36,423 nucleotides of DNA. Source: Desulfosarcina sp. (GTDB lineage Bacteria > Desulfobacterota > Desulfobacteria > Desulfobacterales > Desulfosarcinaceae). The stretch lies in assembly GCA_030145105.1 (NCBI GenBank), contig JAQYWF010000006.1:1-36423 (forward strand). The letters run 5' to 3'. Below are positions 7,198-16,553 of this stretch, in pieces. The notes under the pieces were generated by a model. That model was given only the letters and a program-made list of their open reading frames with translations, was not told the origin of the DNA and did not search any database. Position numbers and translations under genes: made by a program. Position 1 is the first letter of the stretch; each line of letters opens with the position of its first letter.

Positions 7198-7227
7198 TAA
7201 ATATGTCAAACGATGCTCGTGTGTCAA
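7198..7227 (-). promoter_or_regulatory. Probable sigma70 promoter for the DUF3300 cluster
   Basis: On the - strand TTGACA (7222-7227) and TATTTA (7198-7203) are separated by 18 bases, about 170 bases upstream of the DUF3300 start. The leader contains a hairpin ACTTGC...GCAAGT (7178-7198). The 11-mer TTGACACACGA, which includes this -35 box, recurs inverted at 7063-7073. Confidence 0.45.
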
Positions 7228-7275
7228 TGAATAAAAAGACAACATTTATAGAAGATTAGGCCATTTTCCACCATC

Positions 7276-9195
7276 TCACTGCAAACGGCCAATGCTGTCC
7301 AGGTGCTCCAGCAGAATTCGCCGGACCTCTTCAATCACCAGCGGGTGTTCCTGGCTGGAGTGGCCGCTGCGGACGATGAATTCCGATTCCACGTAATCGA
7401 CATGCGCACTGGTGTACTTGACGACCCCGTCTTTGCCGTCCGGCGGATTTTCATCACCGTCGATGGCAATGATGGAATGCCCCGTTATGCCGGGGGCGAG
7501 GGGGATTTCCGCCAAGGCAAGCAATCCGGGATTATCGGGGGACATGCCGTCAAGGCTGGTCGGCAGGCTGCCCGTTTCTTCAAATCCGGTGACACCCATT
7601 TTATTAGCTGTAAGAACAAGGGAAGTCGCCTGCTTGACCACATCCACGGGCAACGACACGATCTTTTTTACCATCCGTCGGATCCAGCCGCCGGCGAGAT
7701 AGCTGCCCCGGTGAGGCGTCGAGATAAAGACAACCCGGCTCACAAACGGCAGTGGTGAGTAAACCAGGTAACGCTCGACCATGGCCCGATCGGCCTCCGA
7801 TAGGTCGAGCTCGTCCAAGCCTTTGTGGGTTGCCGCTCGGACAATGGCGTCCCCGGTTTCCACCGCCGTTATCTTGGTCAGAAGCCCTCCCTGGCTGTGC
7901 CCGACGACAACCATCTCCTTCAGGGCGGTGTCTTGGCCTTCTGGATCAAGGGTTTCCACCATCCGGGACAACGATTCACGGAATTCACGCATGGAAAGAA
8001 CGATCTGCTTGCCGCTGTCGTAGAGGTAAAACCAGAACTGGTATTTATCCCACAGGACCGGGTCCGAGCGGAGCGTATTGAACATTTCGGCCCACCAAAC
8101 CGGGCTGCTGAAGGTCCCGTGGACGAAAACAACCGGGATCCGTCCAGGACTGTAGGGCTGCACCGGATAAATACCGCTCTTTACCACCGCCCCTTTGAGA
8201 AACTGCAGTTCCCCGATATCCCAGAAGAATGGCTGATTGAGGCCGTAAGCCAGCTGGGCGGCCAGGTCGTTTTCCAAAGGAACCTGTTGGTCATTGACCG
8301 CCACAGCCCTTTTTTCATAGGAGGAGTATAGTTCCACCCGACCCTGGACCCCTTCCCTGAGGTTCCGGATATCGCCCTCGACCCGCAAAAAAAGAGTCCC
8401 GGGTACCGATTTGACCACCGGCCAGTCGGGAGTTTTCTTTCCCACGGCGACAAAGGGTGCGCCGAGTCCCGGGCGCCGATCCCTGACGGTGAGTCCGTAA
8501 ACGGACAATCCATCGGCAGGAATGAATGTTTCGAAGCTTTCCAGATCATAGGGGAACCCGTCGTGACGAAGTTCGAGAAATATAGATCCCACCGGTAGTT
8601 CCTGCAAACCGACTTGAGCCTTGTTTCCCTCTTTTCGCAAGACCAGGGCCTGGGAAAGGGCGGTGTTGTACAAATCACAGGCCACCCGAAACCGGCGATC
8701 GTATGGTCCCGGGAGTTCTCCTCCCCGTTCCCCTAGCAGATAATAATAGGCATAAACCGCCGACGCCAGGTAAAATCGCTTGGCCCTCTGGAGGTGGGCC
8801 GGGCCAGTGCCGCTGCTGGCCTTGTTGGCGCTCATGCGGGCCTTGTCGGCGATCAGGTATGTTAGTTCGGATAGGGCGTAGAGTAGATCGCGGCGCTCGT
8901 CTTCACTGGCCTTGTCATGCAGGATCTCGATGGTCCCGTCGGGATCCTCACTGAACCGTTCCTCAAGAAAAAAACGATGCAGCACAAGTGCCGAGGCATG
9001 GCTGTAATCATCTTGCTTGATAGCGTTCAGATTGATTTGTTCATAGGTCTGCCTAACGCCCACTACACGGGTCCCGATGGGTGTGGCGCAACCGGATAGA
9101 AAAAGCACAAGCAACACGGACGACAAGAGCGCAAATCGCCACTTATTGCCGACGAAGGTCCGTTCAGATTTCCAGGCAATGCGATGAAGTTTCAC
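7276..9195 (-). CDS. Lipase-like alpha/beta hydrolase lipoprotein
   Basis: The 639-residue protein has a GTG start preceded by AAAAGG, a hydrophobic N-terminus and lipobox LFLSGC with Cys 36, so it is membrane anchored, probably periplasm-facing. Residues about 40-200 are helical with no family I recognise. The hydrolase half starts near residue 350: IPVVFVHGTFSS (oxyanion region, about 354-363), then the nucleophile elbow VVVGHSQGG with Ser 434, and VFISTPHRGSYLA typical of lipase/PGAP1-like folds. Candidate acid and His residues lie near the C-terminus (GDENPPDGKDGVV; SGHSSQEHP). It likely cleaves an ester of a lipid or another envelope acyl compound. It is the second gene after the DUF4105 membrane protein (26-base gap), suggesting a joint role in lipid or lipoprotein acyl chemistry. 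The substrate is unknown. Confidence 0.8.
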   Translation of the reverse strand: MKLHRIAWKSERTFVGNKWRFALLSSVLLVLFLSGCATPIGTRVVGVRQTYEQINLNAIKQDDYSHASALVLHRFFLEERFSEDPDGTIEILHDKASEDERRDLLYALSELTYLIADKARMSANKASSGTGPAHLQRAKRFYLASAVYAYYYLLGERGGELPGPYDRRFRVACDLYNTALSQALVLRKEGNKAQVGLQELPVGSIFLELRHDGFPYDLESFETFIPADGLSVYGLTVRDRRPGLGAPFVAVGKKTPDWPVVKSVPGTLFLRVEGDIRNLREGVQGRVELYSSYEKRAVAVNDQQVPLENDLAAQLAYGLNQPFFWDIGELQFLKGAVVKSGIYPVQPYSPGRIPVVFVHGTFSSPVWWAEMFNTLRSDPVLWDKYQFWFYLYDSGKQIVLSMREFRESLSRMVETLDPEGQDTALKEMVVVGHSQGGLLTKITAVETGDAIVRAATHKGLDELDLSEADRAMVERYLVYSPLPFVSRVVFISTPHRGSYLAGGWIRRMVKKIVSLPVDVVKQATSLVLTANKMGVTGFEETGSLPTSLDGMSPDNPGLLALAEIPLAPGITGHSIIAIDGDENPPDGKDGVVKYTSAHVDYVESEFIVRSGHSSQEHPLVIEEVRRILLEHLDSIGRLQ

Positions 9196-9221
9196 AGTCT
9201 AAGCCTTTTTTTGCATCAGGA

Positions 9222-10217
9222 TCATGGTGGCGAATCCATGCCAGGAAGCCCTTGCCGGATTATTTTGGAAAAAGCGGGGTCTTGGCCCGCCGCCTGGGCC
9301 TTTTTGTTGATGATGCTTCGCTGTTTGAGTATCTTGAAGGGTATGGATGTGTCTACGACCCCTTTCTCGTAGGCCAATTCGTCGAGATAGCCGTTGGCCA
9401 GTATCCGCCAGTCCCACCAGACCTCGCCGGCATACGGCCGGGTGTGGCCGCGAATTTCGGTCGTACAATTACCGGTCAAGGCGTTGTACCATTCGGGTTT
9501 TTCCTTCAAACGGTTGATGTAGCGGATGTAACCCATAAAAATCTGCCTGGCGACCTCAAGGGATGAGCCCTGCAGACGATACAGGTAAACGGTCTCCCCC
9601 TGACGGTAGTTGGTCCTCAGGCGGATCAGATCACGCTCGTCTGCCACCACGTAAAAGAGTTCGTACTGCCTGAAAAAACCCTTGATGGTGGAGTACGCTT
9701 CACCGACTTCCATGCGGGTCTCAATGGAGATGCACAGGTAGCTGCCATCATCGAAGCCAAAGCTGACCAGTGTATGCACAATCGTTTCAAGGCCCCAGTC
9801 GCTCAAGAAAAGATCGAAACTCCGAAGCCTGGACAGGTTGAAGGTCTTGTTATAATAGTCAATGGTATAGTCCGTTTCCGTCCGGTAATCGGAATTGCGG
9901 ATGTTGTGCACCGTGATCGCATCCCCATCGACAGTGGCGTAAGGCAAGACCGCCACATTCGGCTGCCAGTTGCGATCGTTGGACGGTTGCATGGACAGCC
10001 ACCCGATGAGGACCACGGCAAACAGGCCCAAAAAGGCCATTACCGCTTTTCGTCTTGGACGAAGCAACAGCAGCAGGGCGGCGGAGGCCACTACGAAAAG
10101 GCCGGCGCCTATATAGCGCAGCGGGGTTGGCAAATAGGAGAAAAAGATCGCCAGACTACCCCAGGTGATCATGGTGATCAACAGTATAAAAAGGGATAGG
10201 TATTTGATTGCCTTCAC
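9222..10217 (-). CDS. DUF4105 (Lnb N-terminal domain-like) membrane protein
   Basis: The 331-residue protein starts with GTG. Three hydrophobic segments lie at about residues 5-27, 33-52 and 58-76, followed by a periplasmic DUF4105 domain. That domain has NIRNSDYRTETDYTIDYYNK, a histidine at about 148 in IVHTLVSFGFDDGSYLCIS, and YNALTGNCTTEI with Cys 251. The His and Cys positions fit the papain-like/NlpC-type thiol centre of this family (PF13387), which includes the lipoprotein N-acylating enzyme Lnb of Bdellovibrio. Unlike Lnb-type proteins I recall, there is no extra C-terminal membrane region. It precedes a lipase-like lipoprotein on the same transcript. A transacylase or thiol hydrolase role is inferred, not shown. 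Confidence 0.75.
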   Translation of the reverse strand: MKAIKYLSLFILLITMITWGSLAIFFSYLPTPLRYIGAGLFVVASAALLLLLRPRRKAVMAFLGLFAVVLIGWLSMQPSNDRNWQPNVAVLPYATVDGDAITVHNIRNSDYRTETDYTIDYYNKTFNLSRLRSFDLFLSDWGLETIVHTLVSFGFDDGSYLCISIETRMEVGEAYSTIKGFFRQYELFYVVADERDLIRLRTNYRQGETVYLYRLQGSSLEVARQIFMGYIRYINRLKEKPEWYNALTGNCTTEIRGHTRPYAGEVWWDWRILANGYLDELAYEKGVVDTSIPFKILKQRSIINKKAQAAGQDPAFSKIIRQGLPGMDSPP

Positions 10218-10296
10218 ATCTTCTCACCGAGATCGTCAAAATAATGGTATAGCGGTGTCAACCCCCAGGGCGTTGTAGACAACGTTGTCGTATTCA

Positions 10297-11943
10297 TTAC
10301 CAGTCCGGCCGTCGCCAATCCCGGCGCTCCTTGTCGTCAACAGGCAATTCGACCGATTCCGGCTCAAGCAATCCGCCCCAACTGGTGCGCTGGATCATCG
10401 CATCTCTGTTTTCTACCGAAAGGATTTCTTCACCTTCCCTGATTTGCCAACCGCCTCCCAGCGCTTTGTAGGTAGCCACAAGGTTCGTGCCCACCTGGCC
10501 GCTGACTTCAGTCAAACGATCTGCCTGGGTGGCCAGAAAACGTTGAGAATCCAATACGCGTTGATAGTCAACGAGCCCCTCTTTGTATTGCAGCGAAGAT
10601 ATCGTTACCGATCGTTGGGCCGCATTGACGCTCTCTTTCAGAAACCGCTCCTCTTCCTTGGCCTGCGTAAAGGCGACCATCGCATCTTCGACTTCCCGTT
10701 GGGCGTTTAACACCGTATTTTTGTAACTGACCACCAGCTGTTGAAGGCGTGCATCTTCTACCCGCACACGGTTTCGGATGCGTTCGTAATTAAGAATATC
10801 CCAGTTGAAACCCGGTCCGGCGGTCCAGAACAAACTCTTATAGCTGAATAGATCACCCAGCGAATTCTGGCCGGATACCGAACTTGCGTCTGATGAATTC
10901 CATCCAATACTTCCAAATAGAAAAAATTGAGGATACAGGTTTGCTTTGGCGATTCCGATCTGAGGACTTTGGGTGGCGATTTGCAACTCGGTCAACCGGA
11001 TGTCGGGTCGACGCCTGAGAAGATTATTCGGAATGTCAACAATAACTGTCTCGGCGGCTACCGGAATATCAATCGGCCCACTTAGCAACTCTTTCAGTTC
11101 TCCCGGCAGCATACCGAGTAAGATGGCCAGTGCGTTCTGGGCTTGACGCAGTCCGGATGCCAGTTGGGGGACCAGGGCTTGGGTGTCGGTCAACAACATC
11201 CTGGCCTGGGTCACATCCAGCTCCGAGACGGCGCCCTCTTTGAATCGGACGTCGGCAATCCGCAGGGATTGCGCCTGCAACTTGACATTTTCCTCGGCGA
11301 TCGCCAACCGTTTCTCCAACGTGCGGATCAGGATGTACGTGCGCGCGACTTCGGCCGTCAAGGATACGAGAACGTTGTCATAGCTGGCGACGGTGGCCTC
11401 CAGGTTGGCGACGCCGGATTGTACCGAACGGCGATACTTGCCCCAAACGTCCAACTCCCACGCCGCATCGAACCCGAGGCTCAATGAATTGAAATGATTG
11501 TCGACAAAGGGGGTGTCGGTACCTATACTTGCTTTGTTGGTTGTCAGGTCTCCAGAAACCGATTGCTGCTGAGGGTACAAGCGGCCGACCGCAATCCCCA
11601 ATTGCGCACGCGCCTCATAAATACGGATGCCGGCGATCTGCAGGGAAAGGTTCTGCTGATAGGCTTTCTCGACCAGATTGTCGAGCACGGGGTCGTCAAA
11701 CACTTGCCACCAGTTACTGTAGTTGGTTTGACCGGCACGCAAGCCAGGTGCTTGTGTCTCCTTCCAGTCATTCAGCAGCGGTGCCTCCGGTTTCACAAAA
11801 TCCGGTCCGACCATGGTGCAACCACTCGCCATCAGGGCAATGGTTGTCCATACCAGCATCCAGGATCTCAATGTCGGACGTCGTTTTCTAAACCGGTTTA
11901 TCGGTCTTTGAATGATTGCCACATCGCCTATATCATTATTCAT
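10297..11943 (-). CDS. NodT-family outer-membrane efflux lipoprotein (TolC-like)
   Basis: The 548-residue channel starts at ATG 11943, preceded by CAGGAGAG; an upstream in-frame extension to 12147 runs through a structured leader. Lipobox MASGC gives Cys 42, then the NodT motif MVGPDFVKPEAPLLNDW. Two OEP repeats follow, with long helices (NLSLQIAGIRIYEARAQLGI, NAQREVEDAMVAFTQAKEEE), the RRRPDIRLTELQIA motif and the typical LNAQ/YKEGLVDYQRVLDSQR end. Such proteins form trimeric barrels with a periplasmic alpha tunnel and are the exit duct of RND pumps. It is downstream of the RND pump gene and adaptor gene, so the three form one efflux system, although a 335-base spacer suggests separate or tuned expression of the channel. 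Confidence 0.9.
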   Translation of the reverse strand: MNNDIGDVAIIQRPINRFRKRRPTLRSWMLVWTTIALMASGCTMVGPDFVKPEAPLLNDWKETQAPGLRAGQTNYSNWWQVFDDPVLDNLVEKAYQQNLSLQIAGIRIYEARAQLGIAVGRLYPQQQSVSGDLTTNKASIGTDTPFVDNHFNSLSLGFDAAWELDVWGKYRRSVQSGVANLEATVASYDNVLVSLTAEVARTYILIRTLEKRLAIAEENVKLQAQSLRIADVRFKEGAVSELDVTQARMLLTDTQALVPQLASGLRQAQNALAILLGMLPGELKELLSGPIDIPVAAETVIVDIPNNLLRRRPDIRLTELQIATQSPQIGIAKANLYPQFFLFGSIGWNSSDASSVSGQNSLGDLFSYKSLFWTAGPGFNWDILNYERIRNRVRVEDARLQQLVVSYKNTVLNAQREVEDAMVAFTQAKEEERFLKESVNAAQRSVTISSLQYKEGLVDYQRVLDSQRFLATQADRLTEVSGQVGTNLVATYKALGGGWQIREGEEILSVENRDAMIQRTSWGGLLEPESVELPVDDKERRDWRRPDW

Positions 11944-11982
11944 AGCGGGCTCTCCTGTATAACCACATATGTCGGAGCGGTC

Positions 11983-12181
11983 GGTGAAAATATTGGCCCC
12001 AATCTTTACCCCAACGATGCAAAAGCGGGAGGGTTTCAGAGCCAAGGCGCCGAGGGTGACGCCGTAGTCCTTTAGTGCAATCCCTTGGTAACGCGGGATC
12101 TGGAATCCTCCCGCTTTCCCGAGAGGGTAAAAACATGAGAAAATCATTGTTTTTGCAGGAATTCACATCAGGTGGATTCCT
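11983..12181 (-). promoter_or_regulatory. Structured leader in front of the outer-membrane channel gene
   Basis: Several inverted repeats lie in the 335-base spacer between the pump and channel genes. AGGAAT/ATTCCT occupies 12157-12162 and 12176-12181. A perfect 11-bp long-range pair AAAGCGGGAGG/CCTCCCGCTTT is at 12022-12032 and 12107-12117. An imperfect 14-bp-arm hairpin GGTGAAAATATTGG/CCAATCTTTACCCC spans 11983-12012, just before the ribosome-binding site. This looks like a folded 5' leader or an interspersed palindromic repeat. I recognise no riboswitch class. Confidence 0.4.
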
Positions 12182-12191
12182 GAACATCCGG

Positions 12192-12208
12192 TAAAATGAA
12201 ACATTTTA
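12192..12208. promoter_or_regulatory. Palindrome, candidate operator between pump and channel genes
   Basis: TAAAATG-AAA-CATTTTA is a perfect 7-bp inverted repeat with a 3-base centre, about 70 bases beyond the end of the RND pump gene and at the upstream end of the structured leader. It could be a regulator site or, with AT-rich arms, a weak terminator. Confidence 0.35.
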
Positions 12209-12278
12209 TCTATATTTACATAATGTTAAAATAATTTTCACATGTTTTTATGCAACGATGGGGTTTATTGTCACAAGT

Positions 12279-15200
12279 TCAAGCAGGCACGTTATCAGCC
12301 GTGAGTTTAACCCGAAAAAAGATGCTGTAGAGCGCCGGAACATAATTTAGCGTAAATAAACTGCCGATGCCCAACCCGAAAAACATCACGCACGCCATTC
12401 CGAAAAAAAGCGGATCATGGTTGAGAATCAGCGGCGAAAAGCCCAGCATCGTCGTCGAAACCGAAAGCAGGATCGGCCTGAATCGGCTGACGGCCGAGTT
12501 TACGACCGCATCGTAGGGGTTCTGTCCGTTACGAATATTTTCCTCGATTTTATCGATCAACACGATGCCGTTGTTGACGATGGAGCCAGCCAGAGCCAAC
12601 AGGCCGAGGATCACCATGAAACCGAAATCGGCCTGCATCACCAGAAGGCCAACCACGGCACCGACCATGACCAGCGGCATGGTCAGGATGATGATCGCGG
12701 CCCGGCGGATAGAGTTGAACTGCCATACCAGCAGAAACACGATACCGCCAAAACAGGGCAGCATCCATTTCATCAGATTCCTTTGGGCTTTGGCAGAATC
12801 CTCTAATTCCGCCCCGACCGCCCAGTAGTGGTTGACCGGAAAGTTCATATTGTCCAGGGTCGGCTTCATGGCGGCAAAGAGTTCGGATGCCAGCAACGCC
12901 TGGTTTTTCGCGCTGACCGTTATGGTGCGCTCCTGATTGTAGCGCATGATGCGGTTTAGTTCGCCTTCGACATGCACATCGGCAACCTGGCTGAGCGGCA
13001 CGCTGTCGCCGGATTCGGTGCGGATGCCCAGCGTACGCAGGCTGTCGGGAGAATCCCGTTCGGTTTCAAAGCCGCGCCCGACGATGGGGATTTCGACATT
13101 GCCTTGATAGAAATTAGTGGCTGTCAACCCATCGACAAAGAACTCCAGGGTGTCGGCCACATCCTTGGATGTCACTCCCGCACGGCGGGCGCGGGCTTGA
13201 TCGACATCCGCTTTGACCGAATACACCCGGTTGTTCCAATTCTGTTTGATATCGATGGTCCCAGGTATCTTACGAAGCGCATCCATTAATTGCCGGCCCT
13301 GCTCCTCCAGCAAATCTATCGCGGGTCCACTGAGCCGGATTTCAAGCAGACCGGTTTCACTGGCCCCGAGCCACATGGATTTGACTCTTCCGCGCATGTT
13401 GGGGAAATGGCTTTCGATGTAATGCCGCGTGCGCTGGACGAGTATGGGAACATCTTCACTCGCCTTGGTATTGACAATTACAAACCCGACAAACGGGTCC
13501 GGGTCCATCGGTGACAGTGAAAGGAAAAAGCGCGGTCCGCCGTTGCCGACATAGGCGATGGTTCCCGTAATTTCGGGATTTTCCTGTTCGTCCTCCAACC
13601 AGGCGCTGAGTTCTCTTACCGACCTGTCGGTCTCCTCGATGCGTGTCCCGGCGGGAAGATCCAGATAGATCAGGTACTGGTTGCGGTCCCCACTGGGAAA
13701 AAAGGCCTGCGATATGAATGTCGCCGCATAAAGTGAGACCGCAAAAATACCTCCTGTAACGGCAATCACCAGGAACCGGTATCGCAGAGAGAACTTCAGA
13801 ATCTGGCGATAGATGCGATAGAATCTGCCCTGATAGGGATCGTCCGGCTTCTGCGGGTCGGTGCCTTTGGAGGGTTTTACTTTTAAAAACCAGAAACACA
13901 TACTAGTAGAGGAAAACATGGAGAAAAACCACGACCCCATCAGCAGGATGATCATCACCGAACCCAGCGAGGAGGTGTAGTCACCAGTCGAACCGATTTG
14001 GAGCAAAATCGGGCCGAAGGCGAAGACGGTCGTAAGCGTGCTGGTGAGCAAGGGCAGCGTGAGGGCGTTACCGGTTTTTAACACGGCGTCCTTGCGCGGC
14101 ATTCCTGATTCCAGATTCACCTTGATATCGTCGGACACCACGATGGCGTTGTCCACGAACATGCCCAATGCGATGATCATCGTGGCCAGCGACATCCGCT
14201 CCATGTCGATTCCCAGGGTATACATGGTCAAAATACCGAAAAGCATGACCAGTGGGATAAAGGAGCCGACAATCAACCCGGTTCTGAACCCCAGCAGCAG
14301 CATGACCACCACCAGGACGATCGCCACGCTTTCGATGACATTGATCACCATGCCCTGGACGGCGGTTTTGATGAGCTCGGGCTGGTAGGTGGCAAAATCG
14401 AGTTTGTAACCCCAGGGAAGGGATTGCTCGATCTCCTGGACTCTTTTCTTCAGTCGTTCGCCGAACTCGACGGCGTCAACCCCGCTGAGGATGTAGATCC
14501 CCAGAACAATGGCCTGATGACCGTTGTAGTATGCCGGGTTGTGAATCGGCTCCACATAGGCTTTTCTAACGGTAGCGATGTCGCGCAGGGGGATCGTTGC
14601 CTGGGTGCCGGAAATCGGGATAAGGACGTCTTCGATTTCCGCGATGGACGTGAATCGGCCCTGGGTTTCCACTGCGATTTCCACACCGCTGACATTGATC
14701 CGGCCACCCGGCAAAAGAATATTCTGCTCCCGAAGACTCTGCCCGATAATGGCCATATCGATTCCCAGCTGCGCAATCTTGGCGCTGGATGCTTCGACGT
14801 AGATGCGTTCATCCTGTACGCCGGTGAGATCGACCTTCATGATCCCCTTCATGAGATTGAGCCGTTCTCTGATCTGACGGGCGGTTTCGTGCATTTCCGC
14901 CATGGAAAACCCGTCACTCCACAGCGCAATTGTGGCCACGGTGGTGTCCCCGACCGTATCGTTGACCACCGGTCCTATCGTGCCTTCCGGCAGCTCGGGT
15001 TTGACATCGGCCATCCGGTTGCGCAGCAGTTTCCATGTCGCCGGGAGCTGCTCGGAAGGCACTTCATCCTTGATGGTGACGTGGATCAGGCATTCGCCGA
15101 CTTTGGACGTGGAATCATAAATCTCATCGACCTCGCCCATGCTCCGAAGTTCCTCTTCGATGGGCCGGGTAATCAAGCGCTCGATATTTTCCACAGGCAT

Positions 15201-15362
15201 CCCGGGATATTTTGCCGAAATCACCGCCTCGCGAATCGTTATGAATGGATCCTCCAATTTCGGGAGGTCGATAAACGCGTAAATACCGCCGACAATCACC
15301 AGTAACATGGTCATGATGACGGTTCGTGAATTATTCAGGGCAAATCCGGTGATCCCATTCAT
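12279..15362 (-). CDS. RND efflux pump, AcrB/HAE1-type inner-membrane permease
   Basis: The 1027-residue length and architecture are full size for the family: one N-terminal membrane helix (SRTVIMTMLLVIVGGIYAFI), porter domains (YPGMPVENIERLITRPIEEE), six helices, a second periplasmic half and six more helices. The helix-4 proton-relay region reads LGMFVDNAIVVSDD, with one of the two AcrB aspartates kept and the second position Asn, as in many HAE1 subgroups. A second-half signature is GSIVNNGIVLIDKIEENIR. It uses the proton gradient to export hydrophobic compounds, with substrate not predictable. AAAGGAAC precedes the ATG. The adaptor gene ends 26 bases upstream and the NodT channel gene follows. 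Confidence 0.92.
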   Translation of the reverse strand: MNGITGFALNNSRTVIMTMLLVIVGGIYAFIDLPKLEDPFITIREAVISAKYPGMPVENIERLITRPIEEELRSMGEVDEIYDSTSKVGECLIHVTIKDEVPSEQLPATWKLLRNRMADVKPELPEGTIGPVVNDTVGDTTVATIALWSDGFSMAEMHETARQIRERLNLMKGIMKVDLTGVQDERIYVEASSAKIAQLGIDMAIIGQSLREQNILLPGGRINVSGVEIAVETQGRFTSIAEIEDVLIPISGTQATIPLRDIATVRKAYVEPIHNPAYYNGHQAIVLGIYILSGVDAVEFGERLKKRVQEIEQSLPWGYKLDFATYQPELIKTAVQGMVINVIESVAIVLVVVMLLLGFRTGLIVGSFIPLVMLFGILTMYTLGIDMERMSLATMIIALGMFVDNAIVVSDDIKVNLESGMPRKDAVLKTGNALTLPLLTSTLTTVFAFGPILLQIGSTGDYTSSLGSVMIILLMGSWFFSMFSSTSMCFWFLKVKPSKGTDPQKPDDPYQGRFYRIYRQILKFSLRYRFLVIAVTGGIFAVSLYAATFISQAFFPSGDRNQYLIYLDLPAGTRIEETDRSVRELSAWLEDEQENPEITGTIAYVGNGGPRFFLSLSPMDPDPFVGFVIVNTKASEDVPILVQRTRHYIESHFPNMRGRVKSMWLGASETGLLEIRLSGPAIDLLEEQGRQLMDALRKIPGTIDIKQNWNNRVYSVKADVDQARARRAGVTSKDVADTLEFFVDGLTATNFYQGNVEIPIVGRGFETERDSPDSLRTLGIRTESGDSVPLSQVADVHVEGELNRIMRYNQERTITVSAKNQALLASELFAAMKPTLDNMNFPVNHYWAVGAELEDSAKAQRNLMKWMLPCFGGIVFLLVWQFNSIRRAAIIILTMPLVMVGAVVGLLVMQADFGFMVILGLLALAGSIVNNGIVLIDKIEENIRNGQNPYDAVVNSAVSRFRPILLSVSTTMLGFSPLILNHDPLFFGMACVMFFGLGIGSLFTLNYVPALYSIFFRVKLTADNVPA

Positions 15363-15388
15363 TTTCAGTTCCTTTTGTCCCAGGCGCT

Positions 15389-16489
15389 TTACGGTTGCAG
15401 CAATTTCACTTCCATCCCATCGGCCAAGAAACTTACCCCGGCCACGGCAATAATGTCCCCGGTGGTCAGCCCCTCTGAAATAATTGCTTTTTTTCTATCC
15501 ATCCCGGCGGCGTGCACCGGCGTCTTTTTAACCGTCGATGTCTGGTTATCATATACAAAGACAAATCCCTGGTTCGATTCCTGAGCAGGCAGGATAGCCT
15601 GGAGGGGAACTAGGTAACCAATTGCCAGTTGTGTATCCGTAGTGATGAGATTCGCCTCTGCCGTCATACCGGGCAATATTTTTTCATTGGGATCGTTCAG
15701 TTCCACCTTGACCGGAAAGGCGTTGGACTGAATGGCAGCGCTGCCGATGTATGATATGCGGCCGTTTGCCGACTCACCCGGTAGTGTGGGAAAGGTGATC
15801 GTCGCCTTGGCATCGATGGTGATCCGGTCGATGGCGGTTTCTGGAACGGCCAACTGGATTTCCCTTTTTCCCGTGGCGTTGATGTTAAGTATTTCCTTTC
15901 CCGCCGCCACTTCTTCGTGCGGCTGGACCGACCGCGAAGCAATCGTGCCGTCATAGGGGGAAAACAGCCTGGTTTTACGCAGATCGCGGTTGGCCAAATC
16001 CAGTTTGGCCATCTGATAATTGACCGCACTCGCGGCGGACTTGAAATTAAATTCGGAGACATCCAGATAACTCTTGGCGCCGGCGCCCTGTTCGTAAATC
16101 CGCTTATGGCGCTCATATTGCGCCTTGGTCTTGGTTACATTGTCCCTGGCCTTGGCCAGCTCGGCCTTGGCCGCATCCACATTCAGCTGGTAGGACTCCG
16201 GGTCGAGTTCGGCGAGCACCTGTCCCTTTTCGACTCGGTCTCCAATATCGACGTTCACAGCAGCCACCTGCCCACCGACCTCAAAGCTGAGCCCGGAGGA
16301 GTCGACCGCGGCGACGAGCCCGGAGAATTTGAGTATCTGCCCGGCAGGTTGATCACTGACGGTAATCGTCTTGATGGCTCGGACCGCCTCAATAATTTCA
16401 GTTTTTTCTTTGCATGCCGTCAGGGCAACCAATAGGCAAAGAAGCCAGACCATCCGCCTTAACGTCTGTTTTGGCATAGTAAACCACAT
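15389..16489 (-). CDS. RND efflux periplasmic adaptor (membrane fusion) lipoprotein
   Basis: The product is 366 residues from ATG 16489, chosen because GAGG lies 9 bases upstream (an in-frame TTG at 16504 and an ATG at 16477 are alternatives). Lipobox VALTAC gives Cys 26. Then come the barrel-sandwich half motif (SFEVGGQVAAVNVDIGDRVE followed by KGQVLAELDP), an alpha hairpin rich in Ala/Lys, the second lipoyl half (TRLFSPYDGTIASRSVQPHE) and the beta-barrel/membrane-proximal domains (PVKVELNDPNEKILPGMTAE). It links the pump to the outer-membrane channel. It is the first gene of the efflux unit; no TetR/MarR-type regulator gene is adjacent. Confidence 0.9.
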   Translation of the reverse strand: MWFTMPKQTLRRMVWLLCLLVALTACKEKTEIIEAVRAIKTITVSDQPAGQILKFSGLVAAVDSSGLSFEVGGQVAAVNVDIGDRVEKGQVLAELDPESYQLNVDAAKAELAKARDNVTKTKAQYERHKRIYEQGAGAKSYLDVSEFNFKSAASAVNYQMAKLDLANRDLRKTRLFSPYDGTIASRSVQPHEEVAAGKEILNINATGKREIQLAVPETAIDRITIDAKATITFPTLPGESANGRISYIGSAAIQSNAFPVKVELNDPNEKILPGMTAEANLITTDTQLAIGYLVPLQAILPAQESNQGFVFVYDNQTSTVKKTPVHAAGMDRKKAIISEGLTTGDIIAVAGVSFLADGMEVKLLQP

Positions 16490-16553
16490 TTTTTTTAGCC
16501 TCAATTGTTGGTATTGGGTTTAGGGTTGCATCGTCTAACAATAAAAGTCTATG

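Noticed and set aside
14424-15305. 293-codon + strand open frame
   Set aside because: It is antisense to the strongly conserved RND pump gene and matches no family.
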